Source of the DNA: Adineta steineri
Taxonomy: Eukaryota > Rotifera > Eurotatoria > Adinetida > Adinetidae
Assembly (NCBI GenBank): GCA_905250115.1
Contig: CAJNOI010000232.1
Location: forward strand, 58,000 to 121,999
Reading direction: 5' to 3'
Length of the DNA stretch: 64,000 nucleotides
The position numbers and the translations under genes were made by a program. Shown here in pieces: positions 43,834 to 53,899 of this stretch (positions within the stretch are counted from its first letter, which is position 1; each line of letters starts with the position of its first letter). The notes under the pieces are model-generated. The model did not search any database and was not told the DNA's origin. It worked only from the letters and a program-made list of their open reading frames with translations.

Positions 43834-43835
43834 CT

Positions 43836-43898
43836 ATCTTGAGGGTGGGTGTGAGTGAGGACTAATGTTTTCTTTATCCACACTCACACCCTCAAGAT
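43836..43898. repeat. Telomere-like hairpin 1
   Basis: ATCTTGAGGGTGGGTGTGAG at the left and its inverse CACTCACACCCTCAAGAT at the right, loop about 23 bp. The G-rich arm resembles bdelloid telomere-type GTGTGGG sequence. Confidence 0.7.
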
Positions 43899-44877
43899 TT
43901 CTTTTCTCAGAATACCATTGAATGAAACTATGAAGACCAACTGTTTATTATAATCATAATAAAAAATATTAGTATCAATTGTGAATTGTATTCAAACTAA
44001 CCGGGGCGTCAATAACTTAAAATATCGAAAAAACAGTTTCATATCTCAGTTTAGTTTGAATTAAAGTAAACAGTGGCATCCATGCTGAGCATCTGTAGTT
44101 TGTTATTGAATAATAGTAGATGACTGATTGTTCACGGCACATGATTGTATAATAACAGTCGGCAACTAATAATATACAGGAGAGTTTGTTGATATTTCAA
44201 GTTACTTTAATTCAAACCAAATTGAAAAAATATTTTATTTTATGTTCGCAAAATGAATATTTGAACACCATTTCATGTTCACTTTTGATCAGAAAGAATC
44301 TGCTCTTCAAAAAAAGGTTAGATGGGTGTGAATTAATAGAAAACGGTTGCTTATTACTCTAACAAAAGCAGACAAGTTGTATAAGAACCGAAAATATAGA
44401 CTTATGCAAATAATCATTTTCTTTTTTTGTTTTGTTTTTCTAAACAGAATTGAGTCATAAGAAAAGAAAGTAGACATAGAGACTTGAAAATAGAAAATGG
44501 TGTCTATTACTTTTGCAGGAAAGTATCAGACTTTTTATATTATGTTCTGAAATGTGACACTCAGTAGTGTTGAATTTGGTATTAAAATATTAAACAACGA
44601 CAGAATGTCGAAAACTATCAAAATATTGCAAAATAATGTACTTTTTATATTTTGAGACACAAAAATTCGAATCTTAGCTCTTATGTGATCGATTATCGAT
44701 GTGTTGAGAACAGCATTTTTTGAAAACATCTTGTCATGTTCATCGAACATGATATACGCTCTTCCCTCTTTCTTACACGCATACATCCCACTCAATCGCC
44801 CATATATTTTTGATGTTTTATATATTTCATATTGTGCTCTTCTTCGTTCTATACTATATACACATTCTTTCTTCGTT

Positions 44878-45093
44878 TTATCTTTCATAATATAGCTTTA
44901 CGCGAGATGATATGTGCTCATGGTATGCTTCACTTTCTATTGTTTTTGCATTCATATTCGTTCGTTCTCTTGTTGTTCTTTTCGATTCATATCCATTCGT
45001 TTTTTTTGTTTGTTGGAATATACACGATGAGATACACGTCACAACTGATATCAAAAGCAATGACCCTAGTAAACACTTGAAAGTCAGTTTCAC
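44878..45093 (-). CDS. Candidate small secreted peptide precursor
   Basis: A 71-codon ORF whose first 24 residues look like a signal peptide (MKLTFKCLLGSLLLISVVTC) followed by a short polar, basic mature region containing RTTRER and ending RVKLYYER. It is divergent from the tetraspan gene at 45327, so the 234-bp interval could be a shared promoter. A second minus-strand ORF (44888-44535, 117 codons) overlaps its end in another frame and is not recognised. There is no homology I know, so the call rests only on the signal-peptide shape and context; it could be chance. Confidence 0.3.
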   Translation of the reverse strand: MKLTFKCLLGSLLLISVVTCISSCIFQQTKKTNGYESKRTTRERTNMNAKTIESEAYHEHISSRVKLYYER

Positions 45094-45326
45094 AGAAGAA
45101 ATGTAAAAGTATAATGAGTATGAATATGAGGATTGAGAATCGTTCGGAATCGGAATGAGTGAGTGTACGGATATTAATATGAAGCTGAACGATTATCGTC
45201 TGTTTACCACCATCTGCAACCTAACTCACACCCTTTATATCCATATCTTCATTTTTTCTTTCACATTGTACGTTATAGATTTTTGTTTTAATCAATTATT
45301 ATACTTCATTTTTACTGTTACTATAA

Positions 45327-46084
45327 ATGGCAACATCGTTGGCTGGACGTTATTTACTTTCGTTTACGACATTTCTTACTCTTGCCTGGCTGTGTACTTG
45401 CGCTGTATTGCCTTAGTATGTTAATATTTTACTTTAATTATTTTAAATAAAAGTTTTTAAATTACAGCTGGAAAGCGTTTCAACCAGTCGATAAAATCGA
45501 TTTAGGTGGCTTTGGCAAAACGTTTCCAACAATACAGGGTTTTTTTAATAAAGCAACTGAATTCTTTTCTATTGATATTGGCATCGTTTATTCGTGTTTT
45601 AATGGTCAGACTTGCGTTCTAAATAGAGACATAAAACAAATACCATTCGTCCGGTTACCCGAAGACAAACACGCTGCTGTGCTTGGTTTTGGTTTATCAC
45701 TTTTGGCAATAAGTTTAATGTGAGCATTAATTTTCTCTATAAAAAGATAAGCAGATTATCTTTCTTTTGATTTATAGTTTCTCAGCTTCTATCACATGCT
45801 GTCCGTGCACTTGTTCATTTCTTTTATTCACAAGTTTCATTGGCTCGAGTTTTGTTGTACTAGTAGTTGGCATTTGGATGGTATTTTCTGAAATACAATC
45901 GTTCAATGGGTGGGCTTCATATGGGTTTATTGTCGGTACCTTTTTAGTATTTATTTTGTTCATATTAAGTTTTATTGAGTGGAAAAAATACGAGAGACAG
46001 AAAAGATTCCGTACTCCTTTGGGTCTTGTAGTCAGTCACTCGGCAATACCTACGAACGCACAAAATACGCACAGATTGCCTTAA
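45327..46084 (+). CDS. Four-transmembrane (tetraspan) membrane protein, unknown function
   Basis: Exons about 45327-45415, 45469-45720 and 45778-46084, joined in phase. The N-terminus MATSLAGRYLLSFTTFLTLAW is a signal anchor or TM1. A ~70-residue loop follows with a Cys pair (YSCFNGQTCVLN), then TM2 (LGFGLSLLAISLI), TM3 (FLLFTSFIGSSFVVLVVGIW), and TM4 (FIVGTFLVFILFILSFIEW) with a basic cytoplasmic tail (KKYERQKRFRTP). The topology and loop recall claudin/PMP22-like proteins, but the claudin W-GLW-C-C signature is not present, so I do not assign it. The initiator was chosen as the first Met that gives TM1 in frame with exon 2. Confidence 0.6.
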
Positions 46085-47797
46085 AATCAGTTTACGGAGG
46101 AAAAAACTCTACAGTATTTTTGCTATACATTAACTAAATAGACTAACTTTCTCACTATTAATTAAGAATGCTTGAAGATCATATTCATAACTAATGACAC
46201 AAATTACTTTCTAACAGTATTACATCTGACATAAGCCACAATTTGCAGTCTTTACTTAGTTATCCCAAAAATTATACATCATAAAAATATTGATTTTTGT
46301 TTAGTTTTGATTATCAGTATAAAAATATTGTGTCGTTTGTAATTTTAATATAAAATATAAGCATTCTCATCTTTGTGATGAAAAGTCAATCTATTTGATA
46401 ATAGTAAGGTGGATATACTCAGGTGTATTTTTTCTCCGAAAACTGATTTTAAGTCATTTTCTGTTTTGTTCAATTATGATTTTTTATTGTGTATTGATTT
46501 TCTTTGTAATATCTTTTTGTTTTATCATGTCTGTGTGCGTTAACAATTGTTCTATCTCAATAAACTTTATTTAAACCTAGAAGAAGAAGAAGAGTTGTCA
46601 TAATTTAAACATGAAATGGTGATGGTATGAATGAGAGGGTGCATGTGAGTTACAAGATACATATTCACACCCATATCTATGCTTACATCATTGAAATCTA
46701 TCAAAAACTCGTCCACGTGATTATTCTAATGTAGCTACTTCTTATAATAATATTAAACGAGTGCATTCGAACACAGATGAATACTTCATAACGTTTTAGT
46801 ATTTATGAAAAATTACTCGAAATCAATCAAAACAACTCTTCGTTTCAATCATGCTAGTTTAACCTGTTAAGGGTGGGTGTGGGTGTGAGTGTTGATAATG
46901 ATGATGATGAAATGAATAACCATACTCACACCCACACTCTCAACTGAATAAAAGATGAATAAAATCTAAAAATTTGAAAAAAGTTTTATATATCTAAAAT
47001 ATTTCTTATATGTACTTTCGTAATAATTGAAATATTGAGTGCTCTCTCGGTTTATGATTATTAATTGACCATCCATATGGTGTTGACTATTCATTTTTTG
47101 GTTGAATTATTCCAATAAAAGCTTTTGACAATGAGAATTTTTTAAATAATAATTGCATATGATATATCTCATTTGAATAGATTTCATTAAAACGAAATAA
47201 ACTAGTAAGAGACTCTTGACCATTGTGTTCTGCTACATGTTCATTTTCAAATAGTTGAATTGATCCATTAATATCACTGCATTTTGTATGTGGAAATAAT
47301 TTATTTCGAATGATAAGAATTAATGAAATATATATTTGAAATCTTGTAGATTTTAGCGAATGATTGAATTTATTAACTGACTATAGATTTTTTTTTCAAT
47401 TGTTCCATTCATTTATCAAGATCTTTTTCTGAATAACTAGAAATAATGAAATGAGAATTTTATTATTCATTTAAGACAAAACATTTTTCTATTACATTAC
47501 TTTGGTTTTTATCTATTTTGAATTTAATATCATTAATTTCTTTTTTTATATATTTCCCATTGAAAATCATTGAAAGTTTGTTTATTATTACCTAAAAAAT
47601 ATCATGCACTATATTATATTCATTAATAAAACATTCAAAAGAATTACGAAGTTCATTTGAATGATCTTCAATATGATTTGAACAAAACTCAGAGCGACAA
47701 CCTATGTAAATCAAAGATTCATGAGAATTTTCTCACATTTTCAATGAGAACAAACGTACAGAGATATGAATCAAAATTACTTTGAATTTATGCAAAA
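46085..47797. other. Intergenic region with telomere-like hairpins
   Basis: No gene recognised. It contains a weak hairpin at 46634-46683 and a strong one at 46869-46943, then AT-rich sequence up to the 3' module downstream of SNW1. Confidence 0.5.
46869..46943. repeat. Telomere-like hairpin 2
   Basis: Left arm AAGGGTGGGTGTGGGTGTGA and inverse right arm TACTCACACCCACACTCTCA, with a loop of about 30 bp rich in GAT repeats. Confidence 0.7.
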
Positions 47798-47836
47798 GTA
47801 TTGCTCTGGTAGATCAGTGTTACTACCAATCCGCAA
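47798..47836 (-). repeat. Shared 3' module, copy downstream of SNW1
   Basis: Read on the minus strand: TGCGGATTGGTAGTAACACT then GATCTACCAGAGCAA. It matches the block downstream of SRPRA (51349-51405) at about 32 of 37 bases and, less well, the one downstream of the CHMP2 pseudogene. TGGTAG and CTACCA can pair as a stem. It starts about 63 bp after the SNW1 stop, in gene orientation. Confidence 0.75.
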
Positions 47837-47899
47837 AGATGAAGAAATAATGAGAGACAATATACAAACACAATGAAATAGAATAATCATATTATTTCT

Positions 47900-49141
47900 T
47901 TATTTCTTACGACTTTTTTTACTGCTTCGTTCTTCTCGATCATCTGCATTACCACGTTTAGACGATGAAGCTGAATCACTTGCACCACCATGTCGTACAT
48001 CTTTTAAGAAATCCCTTAAACTAAATAAATCTTCTTCATGTTGAAATTGAATAGGACCATTACGTGCTGCTGCGTGATTAGCTCCTTTGAAGCCTTTTTC
48101 TTTTTCGAATCGTGTCGTAGCATTAGCTAAAGCTTCAGTATCCTCAAATTTATCTTTTGATGTTTTAGATGGTTTATAAATTTGAGAGGCAACAGCTGTT
48201 GACGAATTCCATGGTCGATCATATACATTATTAGCTCCATCATCATTGAAACCACTATTGAAACCTGCTGACATATTGAATAGACGTTGATCATATTGAA
48301 TACCTGTATGAATTGCACTTTGTACACCCAATGCAATTTTTTCACTAACATCACGTTGTTTTGGACGATTTTTTTTATTGCTTCCAGCTCGTCGAAGAGC
48401 AGCAGCACGCCGTCGTTCTTTTTTTCTTTCTTGTCGAATTTGATCACGTTCAGCACTTTGCTCAGCACCTTTGCCAGCAAGGCAAATTCCTGCATGATCT
48501 ATTCGAGCACGAACAGCCAATTTACGTAATCGTTCTTCTTTATCATCTTTTTGTTTTTTAGCTATTTGTTTTTCAACTTTAGCACGCATTTCTACAGCTT
48601 CATGAGCCTTTGAATTGGCTGTATACAAAGCTTCAGCAAGCTTAGCAAAATTTTCATTGATATATGTACTTTGAAGACCACGACCATCAGCTGCTAAACG
48701 TTTATCAAGTGGAATTGTATAACCTTTGCTATTTTTCCAATTCGATATACATGTTGGAATCTTCCAATTTTGTTGCTCTTTAACAGTGACTTTTCGTATT
48801 GGTGAATGTAGAATTGGAGCAAGACGACTTGGAGGTCCACGTGGAATTTTCTTATTGATTTTGAATCGAGATGGTTCCATAGGATCTTTTTGAACTTCAA
48901 CCATTTGAATGATACGTTGTTTGGCACCAGAATTAAATGCTGGTCCTTGTTGTGAGGGTGTATAACGAATATACTGAACAGGTAGAGCAGCTGATACTTT
49001 AGATGATACAAGTGCTTCGAGTGCTTGACATGTTTTTTCTTCTAATTCTTCTTCACTTGATTTCTGTATAAGTTGTAATAAGCAATTTTTCTTGATAGTG
49101 TGCGGAGCACGACATCTAGCTTGTCTGTCTATATGTCTCAT
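47900..49141 (-). CDS. SNW1: SNW domain protein (SKIP/Prp45), intronless and N-terminally truncated copy
   Basis: SNW1 is an NTC-related spliceosome protein and transcription co-regulator. The ORF carries the SNW core: YIRYTPSQQGPAFNSGAKQR, VEVQKDPMEPSRFKINKKIP, the SNWKNSKGYTIPLDKRLAAD signature, FAKLAEALY, a coiled region, then the C-terminal YDQRLFN and NVYDRPW motifs and a basic tail. Homology begins near residue 30 (about residue 150 of the usual 540). The first ~120 family residues are missing and the start (MRHIDRQARC) is encoded by the shared 5' module plus spliced-leader-like sequence. With no introns, it looks like a retrocopy with a chimeric start. The frame is open throughout, so it may be expressed, but it would lack the N-terminal region that threads through the spliceosome. 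Confidence 0.88.
   Translation of the reverse strand: MRHIDRQARCRAPHTIKKNCLLQLIQKSSEEELEEKTCQALEALVSSKVSAALPVQYIRYTPSQQGPAFNSGAKQRIIQMVEVQKDPMEPSRFKINKKIPRGPPSRLAPILHSPIRKVTVKEQQNWKIPTCISNWKNSKGYTIPLDKRLAADGRGLQSTYINENFAKLAEALYTANSKAHEAVEMRAKVEKQIAKKQKDDKEERLRKLAVRARIDHAGICLAGKGAEQSAERDQIRQERKKERRRAAALRRAGSNKKNRPKQRDVSEKIALGVQSAIHTGIQYDQRLFNMSAGFNSGFNDDGANNVYDRPWNSSTAVASQIYKPSKTSKDKFEDTEALANATTRFEKEKGFKGANHAAARNGPIQFQHEEDLFSLRDFLKDVRHGGASDSASSSKRGNADDREERSSKKSRKK
49062..49124 (-). repeat. SL-like sequence plus shared 5' module, copy A (SNW1)
   Basis: On the minus strand, a ~41-bp block (containing TAGATGTCGTGCTCCGCACA) leads straight into GCTTATTACAACTTA, 15 consecutive bases of the bdelloid spliced leader as I recall it, about 18 of 23 overall. 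The block is about 34/41 identical to copy B and lies inside the SNW1 ORF, directly upstream of the SNW1 homology. Confidence 0.75.
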
Positions 49142-49371
49142 CGAGAGGATATAGAAAAGAAAAGTGTTAATGTAATATCATAGGTGAGGATTGAAAGATA
49201 ATATATAGGAGAAAATGATGAAATCTATCTTGGATATATCCAGAATACATAGATAGTACATGACGTAAGATGTGACTAGATCATGACATAATAGGATGAC
49301 GCAATGACATATAAGAAAGAGAAAAGAAATGAAAAAGGATCATTCCGTGAGAAAAGTAATGAAGGTAAAGG

Positions 49372-49433
49372 CAAGGTAGATATCGTGCTCCACACACTAT
49401 CGAAAGAAGTTGTTTATTACAGTTTACGAAGAG
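49372..49433 (+). repeat. SL-like sequence plus shared 5' module, copy B (SRPRA)
   Basis: GATATCGTGCTCCACACACT within the ~41-bp block, followed by an SL-like stretch at 49411-49433 (about 18/23). Immediately downstream is a splice-acceptor-like TTTTATTTTCAG, and 8 bp later the SRPRA ATG. Copies A and B face away from each other across about 250 bp. Confidence 0.72.
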
Positions 49434-49458
49434 ATCTTACTTTTATTTTCAGTTTAAA

Positions 49459-51165
49459 ATGTTAGACTTTTTTTACATTCTTACCAAAGGTGGTCTTGTT
49501 TTATGGTGTATACCATCATTAGCTACCGAATTTACTACAATTGTTAATCATGCGATTGATAAAGCTGTCTTACAAGGCCAAGGTAATTTACAAAAATGGC
49601 TTACACCATCAAGCTCTCATCAAATTCATTACAAATTAGATAATGAATATCACCTTGTTTTTATTCTTGGTTATCAAAAAACATTAAATATATCGTATGC
49701 TGATAAATTTTTGGATGAAATACAAAAACGTTTTCGTGATCAATATAAAGAAGATTTAACGAGAGGGGGTTTTAGTCGATCATTTCTATTTCGTGCTACA
49801 TACGAAGACGTTCTTTTTGAAGTTGAACATTCTGAAGAAGATGTTAAAAAAACTAATCGCCGGCCTCGTTCCTATGAAGAGTCTGATAAAAAACAAAAAA
49901 CAATTAAGATAGTAACAAAAGAAGGTAATGTAGCTACAGATGAAAATAAAAAACCCAAAGTAAATGCACCATCAAATAAACAATCGAAAATTGCCGTATC
50001 AAAATCAAAAGCATCGAAAAGTAAAGAAAACCAAATGACAACTCCTCCAAATGCAAGTAAAATTGATTATTCGAAAGATGCAGATGCTGAAAAAGTCGAA
50101 ACTAAACGAGTAACAACCAACGCTCCAGTTACTACTCGACCTGAACAAGGAGATTTAGAGGTCATGGTTGTTGAAGCATCGAGTATCACATCTGGTTTAG
50201 TCGATGGTTTTTGGTCAAAATTAAAAAAAGTCAATATTTTTGCATCAAAAACATTAACAGCTGAAGATTTACGTACAGGCTTTGATACAATGCGTGAGCA
50301 TCTTGTATCAAAAAATGTTGCTTCTGATGTAGCTGAAAAAATTTGTGAATCTGTTTCAAGTAAATTAACTGGAAAAACATTAGGTTCATTTGAAAGTCTT
50401 ACAACAAATATTCGTCAAGCAATGCGAGATACATTAGTTATGATTTTAACACCTCAACGACGTATTGATATTCTTCGAGATGTTGTTGATGCACAAAAAG
50501 CATGTCGTCCATATACTATTACATTTTGTGGTGTTAATGGTGTTGGTAAATCAACAAATTTAGCTAAAGTTGCTTATTGGCTTACTGGAAATGATTTACG
50601 TGTTTTAATTGCTGGTTGTGATACATTTCGTGCTGGTGCAATTGAACAATTGAAAACACATGTTGCCCGTTTAAATAATATCTTTAATGAAAAAGAATTA
50701 CCAATGATAGAATTATATGAACGTGGTTATGGAAAAGATGCAGCTGGTATTGCTGCTCAAGCAATTAATTATGCGAAGCTAAATAAATTTGATGTTGTTT
50801 TAATTGATACAGCTGGTCGAATGCAAAATGATGAACCATTAATGACTGCATTAGCTAAATTAATTCATGTTAATAATCCGGATTTAGTTTTATTTGTTGG
50901 TGAAGCATTAGTTGGAAATGAAGCTGTTGATCAAATAATTAAATTTAATCAAGCACTTATTGATCATGCACATTTACAAAGTAATCCACACGTTATTGAT
51001 GGTATTGTTTTAACTAAATTTGATACAATTGATGATAAAGTTGGAGCTGCTATTTCAATGACGTACACAACTGACAAACCAATTGTTTTTGTTGGTATTG
51101 GACAACAATATCAAGATCTTAAAACAATTAATGCGGATGTTGTTACTGAAGCTCTTTTAAAATAA
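49459..51165 (+). CDS. SRPRA: Signal recognition particle receptor subunit alpha, intronless
   Basis: SRP-GTPase at the ER membrane that receives ribosome-nascent chain-SRP complexes. At 568 aa it is nearly full length. N-terminal SRX/longin-like domain (MLDFFYILTKGGLVLW; NHAIDKAVLQ), which binds SRPRB, then a Lys-rich ribosome-sensing linker, then the N and G domains. GTPase motifs: G1 GVNGVGKST near residue 358, DTFRAGAIEQL, the DTAGRMQNDEPLM switch near 450, and TKFD near 519, followed by GIGQQYQDL. All appear intact. The single exon contrasts with the intron-rich neighbours, and an SL-like tag lies just upstream, so it looks like a functional retrogene. Transcribed divergently from SNW1. 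Confidence 0.95.
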   Translation: MLDFFYILTKGGLVLWCIPSLATEFTTIVNHAIDKAVLQGQGNLQKWLTPSSSHQIHYKLDNEYHLVFILGYQKTLNISYADKFLDEIQKRFRDQYKEDLTRGGFSRSFLFRATYEDVLFEVEHSEEDVKKTNRRPRSYEESDKKQKTIKIVTKEGNVATDENKKPKVNAPSNKQSKIAVSKSKASKSKENQMTTPPNASKIDYSKDADAEKVETKRVTTNAPVTTRPEQGDLEVMVVEASSITSGLVDGFWSKLKKVNIFASKTLTAEDLRTGFDTMREHLVSKNVASDVAEKICESVSSKLTGKTLGSFESLTTNIRQAMRDTLVMILTPQRRIDILRDVVDAQKACRPYTITFCGVNGVGKSTNLAKVAYWLTGNDLRVLIAGCDTFRAGAIEQLKTHVARLNNIFNEKELPMIELYERGYGKDAAGIAAQAINYAKLNKFDVVLIDTAGRMQNDEPLMTALAKLIHVNNPDLVLFVGEALVGNEAVDQIIKFNQALIDHAHLQSNPHVIDGIVLTKFDTIDDKVGAAISMTYTTDKPIVFVGIGQQYQDLKTINADVVTEALLK

Positions 51166-51348
51166 GCAACCATAATTATAAAATAAACTTGATAATGAGA
51201 TTTTTTTTTATTTTTATTTTCTCTGAGTGCCATATATGCCTTCTTTATTAATATATTTTCTCATTGTCTTATTCTCGATTGCTATTGCTGTTGCAATAAA
51301 CTTTCTTTTTACATTTAAAATCAAAAAAAAATCTTCTGATCAAATATA

Positions 51349-51405
51349 TGTTGCGATGACGAAATTGTGCGAATTGGTAGTAACACTAGTCTACCAGAGC
51401 AACAT
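51349..51405 (+). repeat. Shared 3' module, copy downstream of SRPRA
   Basis: TGTTGCGATGACGAAATTGT then GCGAATTGGTAGTAACACTA then GTCTACCAGAGCAAC. TGTTGC can pair with GTAACA, and TGGTAG with CTACCA, so a small structured RNA is possible. About 180 bp after the SRPRA stop, same orientation. The short ORF across it (51227-51412) has a hydrophobic start but no recognised family. Confidence 0.75.
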
Positions 51406-52575
51406 TATTTAATAAAATACTATATAAAATCATTCGTTCTATACTTGATTATTCTGAGTAGATGACAACAATAAACAAAATAGTACAGAATGAAAGAATT
51501 TGTATTCATTAAATTTTATATCAGAATAATATTTCAATTTTGTTTGATAGATATGGTAATAATAAACTATTGCGAAGATAATTGAAATCAATTTAGTTTT
51601 GACTGATAGTGAAGAAAATCAAAATGAATTCATTTAGTAAGAAAAATAGCACCATAGAAATTGATTGAATTACATTGCCGTGTCATTTCAAATTCTTTTT
51701 ATATTCAGATATCTATCTGTGCGCGACGAAACTAATACTATAAACTCACTATAAGGTGATACATGATGAATAAACAGTCTATAATATACAAATACAGCTA
51801 TAGATAATTGAAATCTTTGAACATTTATAAAACTTTTTACACTTCATAATTCTAAAAATAAAGGTTCTACTCAGATAAAATAATATATATTCGACATCTT
51901 TTCATATTGGTCTTTCTTGCATAAAATAAACTGATAGATTCGCAAATATTAATGCTACACTATAAAATGTCTAGATTAATCCGCTTTATCAGTCTTGTCA
52001 CAATAATTGTTTGTTTTAAATTCGATTAATATAAAATAACTTCGACAAAATCATGTCAATAGCTCACATAATATGCATATAGGGATGAAAAAGAAAAATC
52101 TCTCTTCTTCATCTTAATGAATCGTCAAGAGATTCATTTTCAGTAATAAGTTTAGATTATAGCGTTTCACTGATTTATAAACTAATATTTAAATTATTCT
52201 TTGGCTATTAATTCGGTTATTGAAAAAAAATACTCATGTGAAAATTAAAATAGTTACATTATTAACAATTTTGATATTATTAATGGAGATATGTTTTGAT
52301 CAAGTATGTATTTTTTGAATGAGAAAAGAGTAAACAAGGAATGAAACATTAGTATTCGGGCAGAACTGTTTGTTATCCGTTCAGATTAGTTTTTTATACA
52401 TCAGAATAATAAATATAATTAAGAATATAGATCAACCGATGATTAATATTCAATGTAAACAAAGAATGAATTGTAATTATTCTAGTTTCATCACCTTTAC
52501 TAACTATAAGTAATTGAAGATAAAATGACATTTAAATATTACAGAATTTAGTAAAACACTATTGTTAGATACATT

Positions 52576-52655
52576 CTCTTGAGGGTGTGGGTGTCACTAT
52601 GGATACGAGATTAGTATATGTAACCCATACCCACAACCACCGCACGCCTTCAAGA
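52576..52655. repeat. Telomere-like hairpin 3
   Basis: CTCTTGAGGGTGTGGGTGTC at the left, an imperfect inverse (AACCCATACCCACAACCACC, then GCCTTCAAGA) at the right; loop shares TATGGAT and TATATGT with hairpin 4. Confidence 0.65.
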
Positions 52656-52660
52656 TGGTT

Positions 52661-52768
52661 TTCTACGAACAGCCAAATGGATCAACATCGTGACTAGTCT
52701 CAATACATCCACCTCTACGTAAGTTTTATTGCATGTGTCTCCTCTTGTGATATTCTTTTTATTATATA
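52661..52768 (+). repeat. Direct repeat, copy 1
   Basis: Begins TTCTACGAACAGCCAAATGG, then GGATCAACATCG and CTAGTCTCAATACAT. About 85% identical by eye to 53681-53789, and each copy follows a telomere-like hairpin, so a segment of about 300 bp appears tandemly duplicated. Confidence 0.7.
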
Positions 52769-52839
52769 AATATATATATATATTTTATTTTGTCAATTAT
52801 AGTTCACAAAAGTATTTATATCAAAAGAATATTTCGTTA

Positions 52840-52953
52840 TAAAGACAGAACGAAAAAAAAAGTATTGGCAGAGAAGGATCTTAACGTTGAACCAATATAT
52901 TAGTTTAATGTTACGATGCTTCTCTGCTAGTAATTTTTCTCGTTCTGTCTTTA
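52840..52953. repeat. Foldback element with ~40-bp arms
   Basis: TAAAGACAGAACGAAAAA with GGCAGAGAAGGATC on the left, and the inverse GATGCTTCTCTGC with CGTTCTGTCTTTA on the right. The central ~34 bp is unpaired. Non-coding. Confidence 0.7.
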
Positions 52954-53525
52954 GGTTATATATAGAGATGGTGTCCCTACTATATACTTTTACCTCTCTT
53001 TTTTGTTCAGGTTCAAACAGAGTTCACCCTTTATGTACATTTTAAACGATTTTTCTTTCCATTCAACCAACACACGGAATAAGAAAAAGAAATATTTTTT
53101 CTTCTCTCTCGTCTGCTTAGTTACTTAATCTTTCGTCATTTTGAATTCATTTGTGCTCTATTTTGTTTACGGAGTACCGCTCAAAATTTGCTGGTAACTT
53201 CATTTTTACCGATAATAAGGATTAAAGTATGTTAATTATATTTAATGTGTAGATATCTGAAGTAGATAAACTTCTTTTCTATAGAAAATCTTTCTAAATG
53301 AGAGAGGGAACACAGCATATATTATATCATTAGTAATCACGAGTTTTTGTACAAAGAATTTTGATGCTTACCACATCAGTGTGTACATGATATGTACGAT
53401 GCAGATGAAAATCTATATACTAATGTTGAGTGTGTGTGTGTGTGTGTCTTACCGGATCAAGGGTCAAAAGCATGCATTGCAGCGTTCTGATTTTTCCTGT
53501 GGAAGACGTCCTATCTAAATAATTT

Positions 53526-53589
53526 TGAGGGTGTGGATGTGGCTATGGATGCTACATATATGTGTTACCCACCACATCCACACCCTGAC
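53526..53589. repeat. Telomere-like hairpin 4
   Basis: TGAGGGTGTGGATGTGGCTA at the left and its near inverse CCCACCACATCCACACCCTG at the right. Confidence 0.7.
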
Positions 53590-53680
53590 TTAGATCTTCT
53601 ATCTTAAATAAGAAAATGAGAGAGAGTGAATGGAAGTGAGGTATAAAAGGATGAGCAAAAAAAGTAAATAGACAGACACT

Positions 53681-53789
53681 TTTCTCTGAACAATCAAATG
53701 GATCAACATCGTAACTAGTCTCAATACATTTATCTCTACGTATGTTTTGTTGCATGTGTCTCCTTTTATGCTATTCTTCTTATTATATA
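53681..53789 (+). repeat. Direct repeat, copy 2
   Basis: Second copy of the 52661 segment (TCAAATGGATCAACATCG, CTAGTCTCAATACATTTATC). It ends about 110 bp upstream of the secreted-protein gene at 53900, suggesting that gene's 5' flank was duplicated. Confidence 0.7.
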
Positions 53790-53899
53790 TTATTCTTTGT
53801 GGTGGGATTAATTCATCATTTAATATAACCCAAATATTTCGTTATAAACGGTTGTACGAATGTACATAAAATAAGATTTTTTTTTCTATTTCATTATAG

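Larger units (their letters stand above)
51413..53899. other. Repeat-bearing intergenic region
   Basis: No gene recognised. Holds two telomere-like hairpins (52576-52655, 53526-53589), a pair of direct repeats (52661-52768 and 53681-53789), a foldback at 52840-52953 and a GT microsatellite near 53430. Confidence 0.55.

Noticed and set aside
43436-43883. ORFs on both strands (79-122 codons) rich in Ser/Cys/Tyr
   Set aside because: They are mirror translations of the two arms of the 43501-43833 palindrome and contain no known domain.
51349-51405. 3' module considered as a hammerhead ribozyme or tRNA gene
   Set aside because: The GATGACGAAA run recalls a hammerhead core but lacks a proper stem II and the CUGAUGA sequence; no cloverleaf or full A/B boxes can be drawn.
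51227-51412. 61-codon ORF with a hydrophobic N-terminus downstream of SRPRA
   Set aside because: Its 3' third is the shared 3' module, which occurs elsewhere out of frame; more likely part of the retrocopy's 3' region.
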